Of a stretch of DNA of 64,000 nt, positions 36,001 through 51,200 are shown piece by piece. The stretch is from Diphasiastrum complanatum (lineage: Eukaryota; Streptophyta; Lycopodiopsida; Lycopodiales; Lycopodiaceae). The position numbers were made by a program, and so were the translations under genes. Within the stretch, counting starts at the first letter, position 1. Each line of letters opens with the position of its first letter. Location: positions 5,415,997 through 5,479,996 of the forward strand of contig CM055107.1 of the NCBI GenBank assembly GCA_029204225.1. The letters run 5' to 3'. A model generated the notes under the pieces. That model had not been told where the DNA came from, ran no database searches, and saw only the letters and a program-made list of their open reading frames with translations.

Positions 36001-39000
36001 CCATTGAAGGATATCAATAACAACATGAAACATTTAAGTACTTAATTTTGTATCCTACATAATTAGTAACTAGAATACCGCAAATTTTCCTAAATCATGT
36101 TTGTATAAATACAGAAACAAATACAATAAGAAGACATCCATTCAAGCATGCAACCAATTCAAATGTTAGGTTGTTCCCTCATACTTAAATGCTCCAAATG
36201 AATATGAAATAGCCTCAATACATTGACCCAAAAAACGAGCAATAATAAAGTTAATGATGTTGGAATGAATGGATGCTTGAAAGCCTATGTTGACTTTTCG
36301 ATGGTTTGAGAAACCCAAAAGTTACTCATTCAAAAATGAGCTACTAAAAAAATGGCCGTGACCAAGCTCTTTCCACATCCTAACAGATCTATCACATGGA
36401 CAAATTGAAACATATCATCAAAACCTTTATAAGTTCAAAACCCCTATGATTTACCTTATTTAACAAGTATAACAACAAACAAGTTGTCAACAATCTATGT
36501 TATGCATTAACCGAAAGTAGTTCTTCATAAGCCAACAAATGTCATACCAGTTGAGCTTTGCATTCACATCAAGTGAAAAGGTTGATTCAATTGGAGTCAT
36601 CGCTGCCTCAGCCATCTAAAATAATAGCCAGAATAAAGCTGAGAATACTTCAGAATGATGAGTTTCTCATAAATTCTACCATAGCTAACCATGCTATAGG
36701 TAAAATTTAAGCAAGAGGGGCCATCACTATAGCAAAAAGCCTTTGACCCCATACTTTGAAACTCCTTGAAATAACTTTTAGATACAAGCGGACATGTCAC
36801 TGACCCAAGGAAAAGCCACCCAACTTCAAGAGACCAATTGGAAAAAAGTGAGGTGGTTTCAAATTCTAAGAGGAGATACTTTGTCTTTGGTCCAAAGCAT
36901 AAAATGTCCCCAACAACATTTGTCTAGACTAAGAGTAAGCCAAGGGAGCTCTCAAGTGTCTAATACATTTGAAACACATTGCAAACATGTGGAAAGGTCA
37001 CCAAAATGTTTGGGAACATTTACCAAATATCAGTAGGAACAAAATCGATATAGTCTACAATGTACTTAAATTACCCTTACATTTAAACAATACCAATACA
37101 TAAGTTTACAGAGCATAATACCATGCAAAGTTTAGAAAGTCATTATAAAGACATGAAGCATCTCAAACCTTCATAAATGACATAAGAAAAGCATAAAAGA
37201 AAAAAATAAGGTGATTGCAATAATACAAATACGTGGGAAAGGGATCAAGGACAATTATAGAAAACTCAATTTGATAAAACCTCAAACACTCTCAATAATA
37301 TCATGCTAGAATTATGGTCCAACTATGCACAAAAAGAAGGGGAGATGGAGCATAATCCTTGGAATCCACCACTTTCACACAGCATACAAGGCCTTTCATG
37401 GTTCACATTGTAGAAGGCATAAACAGCTTGAAAGGTGGAAAAGCACAACATTGACAATAATCAAGTGGAATTCTTCAACATAGTCGAGGTGGTAACTCCT
37501 TGTATCAAGAATCAATTCAACCATTCCTTAAAATTTCCCCCCGTGAACAGAAATAAGAATAATTTCTCCTTTGTTCAGAACCAGTAACAAGGACGATCCT
37601 ACCAGCAATAGAACCATCATGTATTGTAAAAACCACGGGAATCATGGTAGAGAGAAAACTTAGTAGCTAGTTCAATTCAAAAAATACACGTTATGCAACA
37701 AGGAGGTTTTCAAAAGGGCTGATCTATGGTGGATCATTTGCTTGCATCGATAGCAATAGTGGAAGAGTCAGAAAAAATCAGCAAAGCCCTTTTTATTGCT
37801 TTGTCACCTTTGAAAGCCATTTGACAGTGCAAAGAAGAAATTACAAGAGCGTGTGAGAGCAAAACAGAAGTGCCAAAAGAATGGAAACAAGCAATGAACA
37901 ACCTATCTATGAAGGGGATGGCTCCATACACTAGTCTGAGGGAAGTTCATGGCTTCCTCAATTTGAAACCTCAATGCCTTATTACTTTCTCTGACCAACC
38001 AGCAAGTAGAGCAAGCAGAGTAGAAAGTTTCTTAAGAAGATGTGCTTCAGTATAGAAAAGAGCCATATGAAAAATTGGACTTAGTGTAGCATTTCAAACT
38101 TTAAATTTTGTTACTTTTAGCTGTCAAAAGCTCGAACATATTGTAAAGAATTGCAACTGAATAGAGCTATCCTGGAAATCATATCTATACATGCTCTGTC
38201 TCATCGAGGTCTCAGTGGACATTAATAAACATTATCGTCACTACCTATCTTTGCTTTCTGGATCTCCAACCGTTCACACAAGGTTGCATTCAAACGATTC
38301 AAACGTATCAAACGTCCATGTGTTTGAAATGTTTAAATGAAAGTTTCAAACGTTTGAAACAAAATGCTATATTTTTTTCTGATTTTTTTGCAAGTTTTTA
38401 AGCAACCAATGCTAATTTAAGTGTTGGAACCTTAAACATAATATAAAAGTAGTTGAATAAGCATGTTTAACAATTAAAAGCATTCAATGTAGACACTAAA
38501 CAACAATATGTACAGATTATAATGAAATTTAGTTGGATATATGAAGGAATAACAAGAGTGCACCATCATCAACAAGTGCATAAAAACCATCCATCCTCAA
38601 AAAAGTTTTGGTTCAAAATGAAAATCAAGTCAACTGGTTACATTCTACTGGAAAATGGCCACTCGCTAGTGGCTAGCAACTACCAAACTAAGTATGATAA
38701 CATTATAAAACATGTAGTAAATCAAACGTCGTCAAGTGGTATGACAACATCAGCATCCTCAGCAATGTCAACATCATCCTGTAAATCGACATCTTCCTCA
38801 TCCTCATCAAGATCCTCTGGGTCAACAAGAACAGATGAAGAAGCATGAGAGGAAGTGGAAGCCATGCCCGTCTCAATATCCCTAGCAGCCTGGGTAATAC
38901 CCTGTATCTCCAAGCCCTCTTCTATGTCAGCTCTCTCAGCCTCCACCACCAGCAATCGGTCCTCCTCTTGCTCCTCCTCGATTTGTTGCAAAGTTGGATC

Positions 39001-42000
39001 CATCTTCTCAAACCCTCGTGCCTTGATCTTATCAAGGACACAAAGATTGAAATGCACAAAGACCAACATGTCAAGGGTGGATGGCTTCAACCTATTTCTC
39101 CTCTTGGTATGAATCAAGGAGAAGTTACTCCAATTTCTCTCACAAGGAGAGGCCATACTTCCCTGGCTAAGTATCCTGATTGCCAACCTTTGTAACTCAG
39201 GTGTGGAGGCTCCAAAGACTCCCACCAACGCATACCCGTCTGCCTCTGAGATGCCAAGTGTGCCACTGACCGACCAAATGTCCCTTGCCCATTCCTGTCC
39301 ATGTCCATTTGATTTAACAATGTTTCTTCATATGCTGAATTTCCACTCGAGTATCTATCAACAACTAATTTCCATCCCTTGTCAACCTTGACATCGGACT
39401 CTTGCCCCATATCCAACCACTGTGGATGCAAAGCGAATGCTGCAGCATGTAAAGGAGAATGCATCATGTCCCATCTCTCAAGGCAAAGGCTCTCTATCAC
39501 ACGTATTCGATCGGCATCAAAAGAGGTACATGATCGTATTCACTCAACCATCCGGTCCATCAGCTCATAGACAAATCCCATGGTGGCTCCCTCTCTATCA
39601 ACAACTCGTAACAACTTAAGGATGGGCTTGCACAGTTTCACAATATTCTCTGCCTCCTCCCAAAATAATGGACCAAGTATTGTATGCTCAATGTCTCTCC
39701 CTACCTTTGTTGATGCGGACTTCAAGTTATGCCACTCCTCATGGACCACCAACCGCCTAAGGGCAACTTTTACCCGCAAGAGATTTGCAAGCACAATGTA
39801 GATGTAGCCAAAGCGTGTTTGAGCCGGCTTCAAAAGCTCGTGTTTGCTCACTTGTCGAAAAACACCTAGCACCCTCTGATGACCTGTGATGAAAGTCACT
39901 ATTTTCCGTGCCGTTTGCAAAACAGGAGCTACCCAATCTAGTGCTCCAATGTCCTCAAACAGCAAATCCAGACAATGGCAAGTGCAACGTGTGAAAAAAA
40001 TCTTCGGATACTCCTCCTCTAGCATCTCACCAGCACGCAAACAATTGTTGGTATTATCCATTACAACTTGTACCACATTGTGCTCTCCTACCTTGCCAAT
40101 GATTTCTTTTGAATGTTCATAGATATACAAGCCTGATTTTTCCAAACCACTGGCATCCACACTGCATAAAAAGATGGAACCATAGATACTAGTAGCAACA
40201 AAGTTAATGATAAGTCGTCTACGTGTGTCAGACCAACCATCACACACAATCGTGCACCCATATTTTACCCACTTATCCTTTACCATTTGCAGCTCCCTCG
40301 TAAGCAATTTTGTCTCCTCTCGCAGCTCTTTCACCCTAATAGCCTCATAAGAAGGGGCTTTCACCGAACCACCAACCTCTCCTGCAGTTCTCAACATATC
40401 TTGAAAATATCTGCTCTTGACTACATTGAAAGGAATTGCATTTGCATAAAAAAATTTCCTGCAAGCAATCCGAAATTTGTTTCTCTTTTCTAAGGCCCAT
40501 GCAGCTGTCAAATCAGCACTATTTACGTGTAGGCCCTGTAGAAGCATCCACGGATTGACTATTCTCCATCTCATGAACTTGGTCCTCATTGCTACTGGCA
40601 TCTAGATATTGCAATCTCAATGCTTGCACCACGTTTATATTTGCTTTCTCACATTTATCCACTCCACATCCCCCTGTCCCAAGCAAATGTGACACAATTC
40701 TTCCCCAATGATCAGAACATGCTCCCACACATTAGACTTTGGCTTAGGCATTCTGAAAATTGACAAAATTGTGATGTTCAGATCTGAAAATTGTGCAAAA
40801 AGCCCAAAACCTGCAACTGCTCTTCACAACAAACATGACCAAGCAGATGTTGATGTGAATGGCTAGGATGGGGCGCCCTACAGTCTAGAAGACTGCCTCC
40901 AAATCTCAGCTGAATCTGATCAATAACCAAAGAGAACTGATTGATTCTTTGAAGTGGCCTCAAAACCAATTTTTTTGCACCTGTTGCTTGTATCTCCTCA
41001 ACCAAGCTTCAAAACTCTGATATGATGCTCTTAATCACTCCAGCATGGTCCAACACCCCTGCCTACAAGAAATCTTGGTAAACTATGGAGTGGAGAGCAA
41101 GCTTCTATCACTGCCAAGAAATGGAGGAGGGCACATTTCTTCTCCACGATGGAGGAGCAGTTAGTGAAGGAGTTATGAGGCGTGGTTGAGCTGTCCCAGC
41201 CTCGTGGTAGCTTAGTGTAGGTCATTTTTTAATTAGATGGACCCTAGGACCCTATTTGGAGGGGTAGGGCCCAAAAAAAATTTGGCTTCCAAAACTCCAC
41301 GTTTCAAACGCGTTTGAATGCCACCATGCGTTCACAAATGCAGTGCAAAGTGCTTGGATGAGCCTCTCTTAGTGAAAAAGAAAAAAGAGCCCCAAAGGGT
41401 CTAAAATTTCAGCATACCTCTGAAAACTGCGAAGCATCTCTAAGTGAGAGAGATAAGCCCTCAACAAGGATTCAATCTTTAAGTAAATGGTTCTAATCCT
41501 CGTGTGAAGGGTATTATCATAAAGATGCAGTGTCTACCCTTAAAGTGGAAGGTTCACACCCTCAATATAAATGGGCAAAATCTCTATTTGTGGAAGGTCA
41601 AAACCATGCATTAAACGTCAATGCCATCTCTTGAAGATTGAATGTATGCAACTAGATATTGGTCGTACTTAAACTCTAACTGAATGTGACCATTAGTGAG
41701 TAGCATCACCATTTCTAGCAAACAAAAATGGTGTAATGGCAAAAAAACAACGCTAAAGAATGACGATTAAAAAATTTAAAAGGATTTAGGATGACATGTA
41801 AAAGGTGGTTGACAAAACAACTTAGTCAATGCACGAAATACACAAAAATGGGATCTGAGATATACTTAAGAAGTGGAGACAACAATCATATGCAAATGCC
41901 TAAAAGAATTGTGCTTGGGTGTTTAAAAACATGTCGACAAAGACTCCAGCAAGGTTGTCATTACCATGGGTTGTTAGGAATAATAAATAGTTTAATGCCA

Positions 42001-42167
42001 ACTTTATTGGCACAAGGACATGGTTTATTAGATGTGACCATCAATGTACTTTGAATACTGAATAATAACTAGGCAAAGTGCTTTAAGCAGTGCAAGTTGA
42101 TGAATTCTAGTCCTTTTTAAGTGGCAGAGGACTTGTAATATGTGGACTAGTTGTGAGAAGACACCAA

Positions 42168-42228
<61 letters not shown>

Positions 42229-45200
42229 GCGATGGCTGCCTGCTAGCGCTCCATCTCCATATCCATTCACGCTCCTTCTCTCTCTCGCCATGGCCCCTCC
42301 TCGCGCCATCCCTGTTCGCAGACCACCCCGCTCCCCTACCCTCGCTGTCACCTCCCCTCCCCCCCCCCCTTCGCTGATGGTGCATCCCCCCTCGCTGATG
42401 GCATACCCCCCCCCCCCCTCGTTGATGGAACATCCCCTCCCCTCATTGATGGATCACCCCCACCCCTCGCTGCAGCCCTGCCTCCCTCGCTGTCACCTCC
42501 CCCACCCTCACTGTCACCCCCCCTCCCCCCCCCCCCCCCCCCCCCCCCCCTTCCCCTTCGCTGATGGTGCATCCCCCCTCGCTGATGGCATAAACTCCCC
42601 CCCCCCCCTCGCTGATGGAACATCCCCTCCCCTCGTTGATGGATCACCCCCACCCCTCACTGCAGCCCTGCCTCCCTCGCCCACCGGATCACCAGACATC
42701 CTACGCAGAGACGTACTACTACACATGCTCATGCTCACAAACGACGCCGGTAGGCTCCAGTGCTTTCTCATGTTGTGGCTCGCATTACATCTTTTTACAG
42801 ACTGCTGTTCTACCACCTCCATCTTCATTTATCTCAGCTACGTTCACTGAGAGCTACTGCATGGCGGCCTAAGAAAGATCCAGATACTCTTGTCATACGC
42901 TTTGCACCTGCATCTGGTCGTCGTGAAGTGCTAGGGAAGAGATCTATAGTGCGGGGTACCACGATATACCTTAAGTGATGAGTTTGTCATAGGCACTCAA
43001 CTTCGCATTTAAAGGTTATTTCAAACGCCTCTTTAATTTCAAGAAAGACAAGGATGGTTATTGGAAGTGGTTTGCTAGGAACTTGGCTTTTTGGAGGAGC
43101 AGCTGGTGCATCCTCGTTGCTTTTTGTGTAATCTCTAGAGTTTGCTCGAACGCATCTAGCAAATGATTCAAAATCTGCAAAAAAAGGTGGTGAACGTCAG
43201 TTCAACGGAATGTTGGATGTGTACAAGAAAACCTTGGCAAGTGATGGCATTGCCGATTTATATCGTGGATTCAACATCTCTTGTGTGGGCATCATTGTCT
43301 ACCGCGGTTTATACTTTGGAATGTATGACTCCTTGAAGCATATTATCCTTGTGGGCAACCTGGAGGTATGCCTCTTTGCTTATGACATGGAAGTTGTTTT
43401 CGAACAATTTTACCGCGGACTTAGCATAAAAGTCAGACCTAATGATTCCTTAAGTTAATTCATTAAAAATGTATAAATAAGGCTAAAAAAGTTGCCTGTA
43501 TTCTAGTAGTACTCTTACGTAATGCAGATAGAATGTAGGATAATTAACAAACCTGTTTACTTCCAATGCCTTTGTGATGGAAATTTATAGCAAAGTAGTG
43601 AAACTTTTACAGGCTGGCAGTGAGTTTGTTACTCTACTATCCACTGTACTGAACAAAAATGTAATGCCATAAGAAATCACCTTATATGTTCTTAATGCTG
43701 CGATATTTTGCAGGGGAATTTCCTTGACAGTTTCTTGCTTGGTTGGGGTATCACAATTGGTGCTGGTCTTGCATCTTATCCCATTGATACCGTGCGACGT
43801 AGAATGATGATGACATCTGGTGAAGTTACCTTTGCCTTTGAAGTTGATGAACTGATCCTCAATAAAGACTGTATCCCTGCTGAATAAAATCTGCTAGGTA
43901 TCGGGGTCGTACAGCTTATTGGTATTGTCGGAGAAGTATAACCGATCAGGATGGTCTTTAGACTTTGGAAGTCGAATTTCTTTCTTGTCTCCTTTGGGAT
44001 CTGCACGTAGGCGATGCAACCGAATACTCGTAGGTTCTTCACTGAAGGCTTAGATCCTATCCAAACCTTATGGGTGTTTTGCCTGAGAGGGCCTTAGTCG
44101 GAACATCTGTTCTGGATGTAAGCTGCAGTGGAAACAGCTTCAGCCCAAAAGCTCTTAGGCAATGATGCGTGTGCCAGCATCCATTTGGCTTATTCGACCA
44201 GGGTACGATTCTTCCTCTCGGCTAAGCCATTTGACTAAGGCGAATAGGGGGTGATAGAAATAGCCGATATGGCTAATCGTGTGCTGAGTGGCTCCAAAAT
44301 CAAGAAACTAGGAGCTGTCGTCTGCTGCTTCTTGATGGTTTGTCATGAATGCATCGTGATTCGCTTCTTGATTCGACTGAGATGCTTCTGCAGCTGCATT
44401 TGCCATTTGATTCAGTCGCCCTTTGTTGTTGTTCTTGGCTTGTAGAATGTGGCAATGCTGAATCTCGTGGTTGGTTCGTTTGCAGTATCTGCAGAACAGC
44501 TTCTTCTTTGTTGGCGGCTTCGACTACTCTTGACGATTCTGTGTCGGCTTCTATGGCTTTGAGCCTTTCTTCTTCTGCTTGCTCGAGTTCTTGTTGGTGT
44601 ATAGGGCATGAGAGTCCACAGTAGAGGAAGAACATCATAATGATTCGTGATAGAGTCAGCTCTGGGTGTGTGGTGATCATCATCACCCAGTTATCATACG
44701 ATATTGGCAAGCTTGAAAGCAGTGTCATTACTGCGTCTTGATCGTCTATGACAGATCCGAGGCCATTTGCTGTAACAGGTTTTTGAATTGGTATTATAAT
44801 GTGATTCTGTAGGGAATCACCATTTGTCATCTTGAGGGAGAAGAATTTTCTCCTAAGATGTAGCTTGGAAGCTACGTTCACGCACTTCATACAGGGGGTG
44901 CTCAAGATGTCCTAGACTTCTTTCGAGGTCTGAGCTTCAGACACATGGCCAATTTGTGTGTCTGATATGTTGAGGATGATCAGCGTGAAAGCTTTTCCAT
45001 CTTTCAGCTTCCATCAGGAGATTGCAGCGTGTCTGCTTCGGGTCTTGCCTCTGCACCAGTGACAACATCATACATTCCTTAGCCATTAGCACAGTTTTCA
45101 TCTTAAATTTCCACATATGATAGTTGGATGCATCAAGCTCGTCCATGATGAGACTGGCTTTTCCTTGGGTATCCGTGTGGATGTTAGTCTAAGTGATAGT

Positions 45201-48200
45201 GATAACTATCAATGACTTAAGAGTGAAAATCTAATGCAGTTTACAGAACAAGAAAAATGATTGTTCTATCGAACGATAGAATCAAGTTCTGTGGGAAGCT
45301 TATCAAGCTATAATAATAGCTGTGATACCATGTTGGGGAAACAGAGTCCGTGAATCGGACAGGTCGAACAATCGGATCGAAACGATCCTACTACTGCGCG
45401 AAAGCGGTGGTCGACTGATTCCCTCGGTGCATGCACTACTACAACAGTAGGCGAACACAAAATAGAGCTTAATTGCATTTATGCGGAAGAGAAAGAGTAG
45501 ATAGTTAGACAAATCAATTAGAGAGTCGGACAGGTGAGCACAAAACAATAGCGGGCAAAAACGCGTGCTCACAAAGCCAACTACGATCTGTAACATCTAT
45601 GAGCTTATTTTGACAATCATTCTGAGAAGGAAGAATCAATGCTTGAAGGCATCTACTATGTCTGTCTCTGATAAGATGTCGTCTCGGCGTCTGTGACCGC
45701 TTGAGCGTATATGGAATCAGCCTATCTTGTCTGGTATCAATTGGCATTAGCCTTGGCATTATTAATTGATTACAAATGATCAAATATATACAATTTACAA
45801 TTGTGTAGATGTATGTACAAGAAGGTGGCGTGGAGCCGTTGTGCCGTCTAGAATAGATCGTGGCTGCTGCTATCATTGTCCAAGTAGTTGCATAGTACAG
45901 GAAGTGGCCGTGAGAAGGCTTTAACTATTCGGAGTCGAGCGTGTCACTGCCGATAGTCAATGGAGTCAAGATAATCGTTTGGTGGTCCTCGACGATAGTC
46001 GGTTGAGTCGATAAGTTGGACTCTCCGATAAGTCGGCCAAGTAGGGTTTCCCAGATAAGTCAGCCAACTCCGACAAGTCGGGTGACTTCGACAAGTCAGA
46101 CTGCCATTCTCTTGCCTGTCTTCGATAATAGAGTATTTCTGCAGATTGTGTGACAATGCGTGTAAAACTACAATAATATGAATGGAACTAGATTAACATG
46201 GGACTTAGGAGAGTAGAGGAAATAAATCCAACAGCCCTGCCAAAGACCTGTGACCCGCTTGGTCACCCCGACTACGTGTCGGCTAGCATCTCATCACTGA
46301 TGGCTAGGATCCCAAAGGTCATTATTCACCACATCCCTGACAACTTATCAGGCGGTCACTGTCACTGTTTGTGACACACCGGTCCCAGATTGGGACAGAT
46401 GTCCACTCCGGTCACGAGCCTTTGACTGTTGTCGGCTGCAGGCTCTCAAGTATCGGTCCTGCCTTGGTATGTTAGAGTGAGACCGGGATCTAACAAACCT
46501 GGTCTTGCGTTTCACATTGTTGGAGCTTGACGGGATGTATTACGTCAAAGATATAGACTGAAAAACACCAAGATCTTCTTGAATGAAGACCTCAACATTG
46601 TACAAGTGGTGGAAAGAAAAGAGGCAATGAGTAGATCCATGTAGGCCAATTGAAATATTCACTGATTGAGGTGCCATGACACATGGCATCTATGCATGTC
46701 ATCAATTTACACTCCTCTCCATAAGACAAAGAGGCCATGGCTGGGTGGAGAACCTTATGACTAGTTCTTGTCACTCTTATAATCAAAGAAATTTCACGAC
46801 TCTATATTGCTTTTAGAGATAGTCCACAACTATAGAGACTTATTTTGGCATATAGAAGCTCAATACAAAAGAACTTTGAACCCTTTTTTTGTTCTTAAGG
46901 TCCACTACAAACTATTCTGGATCCAAGAATTTTGCTCTACAAGTACTTGACAAAGACATGATTACGAATGTTTTTACTAAGCTTCTAAATTTTTTGGGTG
47001 CAATAAAAGATGATACACTTATAGCATTTTTTGAAAATTTTGAAAAGTAGAATGTAAAAATTCTAAAGAGATATTCCTACTACGTTGCTGTCCTAGTCCT
47101 ATGTCAACTATTTTTAGAGAAGGATAGCTTCCTTTAGGGTCCAGGTGGCAGGAAGCAGTCTTTTAGCCTTTAGTTTTTTTGCACTACTATTATTATTTTT
47201 AAATCTAGATAGTTTTTTTCTTTGTTGAGTAGCACTTTGATATTGATTTGAATGTAAATGTAGCTAGACTACCAGTGTAACTTGTGCTCCTTATGTTCCC
47301 TGTTCGATCCTTGGTAAACATTGTCCCTTTCATACAAGGGTTGTAGCATTCCATTGCCCTTAATTGTTACAGCATTGGGAGAAAACCTGAGAACCTTCAT
47401 GGTATATGAAACTAGAAAACTTACTTTCTCTGTCATATCCAAAGCTCCACTAATAATAGTTGTCTCATCATGTGAGAGTTCACCTCCTTTACCTTCCTAG
47501 ATTTGATAATACATACACAAAAGGCTCAGTCAGTAGTGTGCTATTGATGTCATTTGTAATGCCTATAGCTAAAAAAACCAATAAACTTTCAACCAATGTG
47601 TCTAAACAATGCTTACACTTAACTGAGAGAAAATTGCTATTCTGAGTAGAAATTGAATAATTACTTCTTTTCCATGAATAGAGACCAAAGCCTTCAATTG
47701 TGCTCGCCTAAAAATGGCAGAATTATTGTGCCCCAATAGTGCATCCAAGATCTGCACAAATGAGTAGACATTCAAGCTGTAAGCAACGATTCTTACTTCC
47801 AAAACATCCATGAAAGAGAGCATGCATACTTTTTCCTAATAAAAATGATCCATTTGCAATTTGGAAAGGTGGTCTTTATGATTGAGATTCTCAACGACAA
47901 GAACCTGGGAATGGGTATAAAGTACTTCAAACCTTAAGCACTCGGAAAAGGTTAAGGAACAGCTGCCTCTAGAAAAAGGTAATTTCTTTGCTGCATGGTA
48001 TCCAGACAAATAATGAAGGTTTGAATCACAATTTAGAAAAAATTTAGAGCTGCAATTCATCGATCAATCACCAATTGGTTTGAAACTTTTTCACTAAGCA
48101 TGTAAAAATTTCAACTTGTTGAATATGCATTAATCTTTTCAATTGACTTTGTGTCCTCTATCATGGCTGTGTGCAATCCTTCGGCACTAGGTGCGTCGTG

Positions 48201-51200
48201 ACATTCAAATAGTATTTTTCTCTTAACAACATCCCGTCTGGGTACACATACCTTTCCCCTTTTGAACAAAAGTCCTTTATGAATGGAAAAATATTCTACT
48301 ACCTTCCTATCTTTCTCATCCAACTAATTACTTTGTAATTGATTTCCAAATTGAGAGCTTAACAAAACCTTTTGCCAAATAGGTCCAAAATGAGGATCTT
48401 GTTCATAAAGGCCTCGCAATGAAAGATAGAAGTCCATAGTAATTTCCGTGAACGAAAGTTCATTCACTTCACCAATTCGACTCGAGGCATCAGCCACCTA
48501 ATTTGAAGATCCCTTTATATATCTCAAATCAAAGTCGAATTCCTGCATTAGCTCAGCCCATCAAGCTTTATGACCTCTCAGGTCTTTCTGATTATAGAAA
48601 TATTCCAATGGTTGGTGATCTGAGCACACTATTAATCTACTTCCATATAAATAGTGTCTCCAAGTCTTTATTGCATGCACAACCTCAAAAAGTTCCTTTT
48701 CTTGAGTGGTATAACGAGCCTGCACATAAGATAATCTTTTACTTTCAAAGGCAACGAGCCTCCCTCCCCTCCTAAAGCAGAACTGCACCGATAGCAAAAT
48801 CACTAGCATCCACTTTCACAACGTAAAGTTTATCTGGATTTGTTATAACTAGGACGGATGCTGGTAAGAGGGAGCATGCCTCCATTTTTGCTGGGCACAC
48901 GCACCCAGGAGCCCATGCCATCCTATCAGAAGGAAGAAGCAGATGAATGGCTTGCAGCCTCATCCCAGATCCTGGCCACAAGCAGTCTCCGACTCCTACA
49001 CGTCCCAGCTGCACTCCTATAGCCCTTAGCCATGCTCCTACGGCCTTGCTCCTGCAGGTCCCCCATCATGGCAACAGTATGGCAGCATCCAAGCTCCTAC
49101 ACATTCTAGCCCTAAACTTGTGAATTTCCAGCCATGCTTTAGGTTGCATGCCAAAGATTTGATCCAATGACCTATCATCCATGCCTCTGAACCCTAGCAC
49201 AGGCTTGTTTCAGCCTGAAATCAGCCAAACATTGGAACTTTGAATCTGAATGCAGAAACAGGGCTGTTCCACCCAGATTTCAAGGTCAAAAATTGTCTTT
49301 CCAGTCTATTTCCAGCACCGGTCAGCAAGAGGGCACCTTCCCAGCCACCAGAACGGTCAACTGGCAACCTACAGGTCAGTAGAAAGCACCTTCCAAGCCA
49401 CCAGAATGATGAACTGTCCCTCATTCACTGGTTACCCCGAAGGAGACCCTAAGGACTGCATAGCAGGATGACTAAACCTCAGCATGCAAAGCTAGAAAGC
49501 AAGACAAACACAAGGGCCAGGAACCAGAAAGCAGCCACCAAAATCTATAAACTATGAAAATCATAAGAACAATCTACATACATTCCCAAGAACTGAGAAT
49601 TTGCCAATTGTTCCATGCATGTCAATGAATCTAGCAAACTATCAAAGAACAATCAGCCACCACCAGGTGAAAGCAAACCAGTTTGCCACAACAACAAGGT
49701 AGACCACCTACCTGGATGACAACTGATTCCGTGCCCACCTCAGCTGCTGATTCTGTGATTCCAACCAGCTTGCTTGCAGAATGTGTCCACACCACGGTTT
49801 GGCTCTAGTGCGCTAATATCAATAAAACGGCCACAAAAATCAAACCAAACTAGAGTGTCGAAAGACAGGAGATAGAGTGCAGCACCCCAAACCTTCTCAA
49901 CCAAAACTTAGATCAGTACGGATCTACCCCCCGAGCAACAAGGAGATAGGAAAAACCAATTGATATGTGGAGAGACCCATAATAGCTAAGACCCATGCAA
50001 AAGCAGAGTATGTGCACATCCACACCCAAGGCATGCGTGCAATACACATGCTAGCATCACATGCATGTGGTCATCAGTCCACATGATCCTATTCGGCTAT
50101 TACCAAAGTTAGTTAGGTCCATCCCCTATGTCCAAGGCACCCCCTAATGGTCCAAATCCAATCCTTGTTGGGCATTTGTGGTCCATCAACTAGTGGGGCT
50201 CTCTCGATATCTTCCACATCCTTCACTGTTGCTGCTATTTGGCCTGCATGGTCAATACGACTAGCCTGGGATCTATTTACTTTTCTGTGCCACTTTCTGC
50301 TGTTGATTGGAATTTTTGGTTTGTATAGTTGGCTTGGAGTATCTTTGTGTGTACCCCATCATCCACTACTACATTCATTTCACACCCTAGGCTATTTGAT
50401 TTTGGAATACGATTCAAACTGTGGTAAGTTAGATATTTTGTCATGTTTTTGTGACTGAAAAGGGGGTGTGTGGAGTGACGGATGAAAGAAGACTGATCTT
50501 AAACGCTATTATTGTGATGAATTGGAACACATGGTTTGTGAATGCCCCAAGGAAGTTGAGGATTTGGAAAAAGATCCATTGCACTAGTGAATGTTGCTGA
50601 CACGCCTAACAAGAATGAAGTGGTGGCACTAATGGAGGTGTGAAAAAAGGGAAAAGTGACCGAGTGATTAAAGAAAATGAAAGTCTCATAAGATGGGGGT
50701 TTTGTTACTCTACTAGCTCCATTTGAACTTGTTCACAATTGATTTCAGTTATCAGTGAAATGAAAGGATCATATCTACCTGCATAGTATGTACACTTTGG
50801 CACTACATCACAAATGACCTTCAATTGAAAGGCCTTTTGTCACATATGAAGTATTGCATAGACCTCAGGAAGTGCTGATTGGTGACAATCGAACCATTGG
50901 GCCAAGGAAAGGAAAGACAACTATCTTAAGGAATGTTTTGCGTGTTCCCAACATTGCAAATAGCCTACTATCAGCGTCAAGCCTCATTGACCTTGGTCTA
51001 AAGTTGCTGTAAGAGAGACTAACTACCTAATTTTCAGAGTTTATCACATTCATTGATGATCACTCGCAAAGAGTGCAGATCTGCTTCATGAAGCACAAAA
51101 GTCAGGCCATGTATACATTCAAAAGATTCATAGAAGCTGAGTTAGAAAAATATTAACAAATGTGAGGTGAGATAATGGAGGAGAATATAATAGTGAGCTC

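Noticed and set aside
42140-42850. A 236-codon Pro-rich frame starting in the CT tract
   Set aside because: Simple-sequence translation; only the part resembling LINE ORF1 was kept.
42993-43825. A functional ADP/ATP carrier gene
   Set aside because: A frameshift, an in-frame stop and loss of both ends make it a pseudogene.
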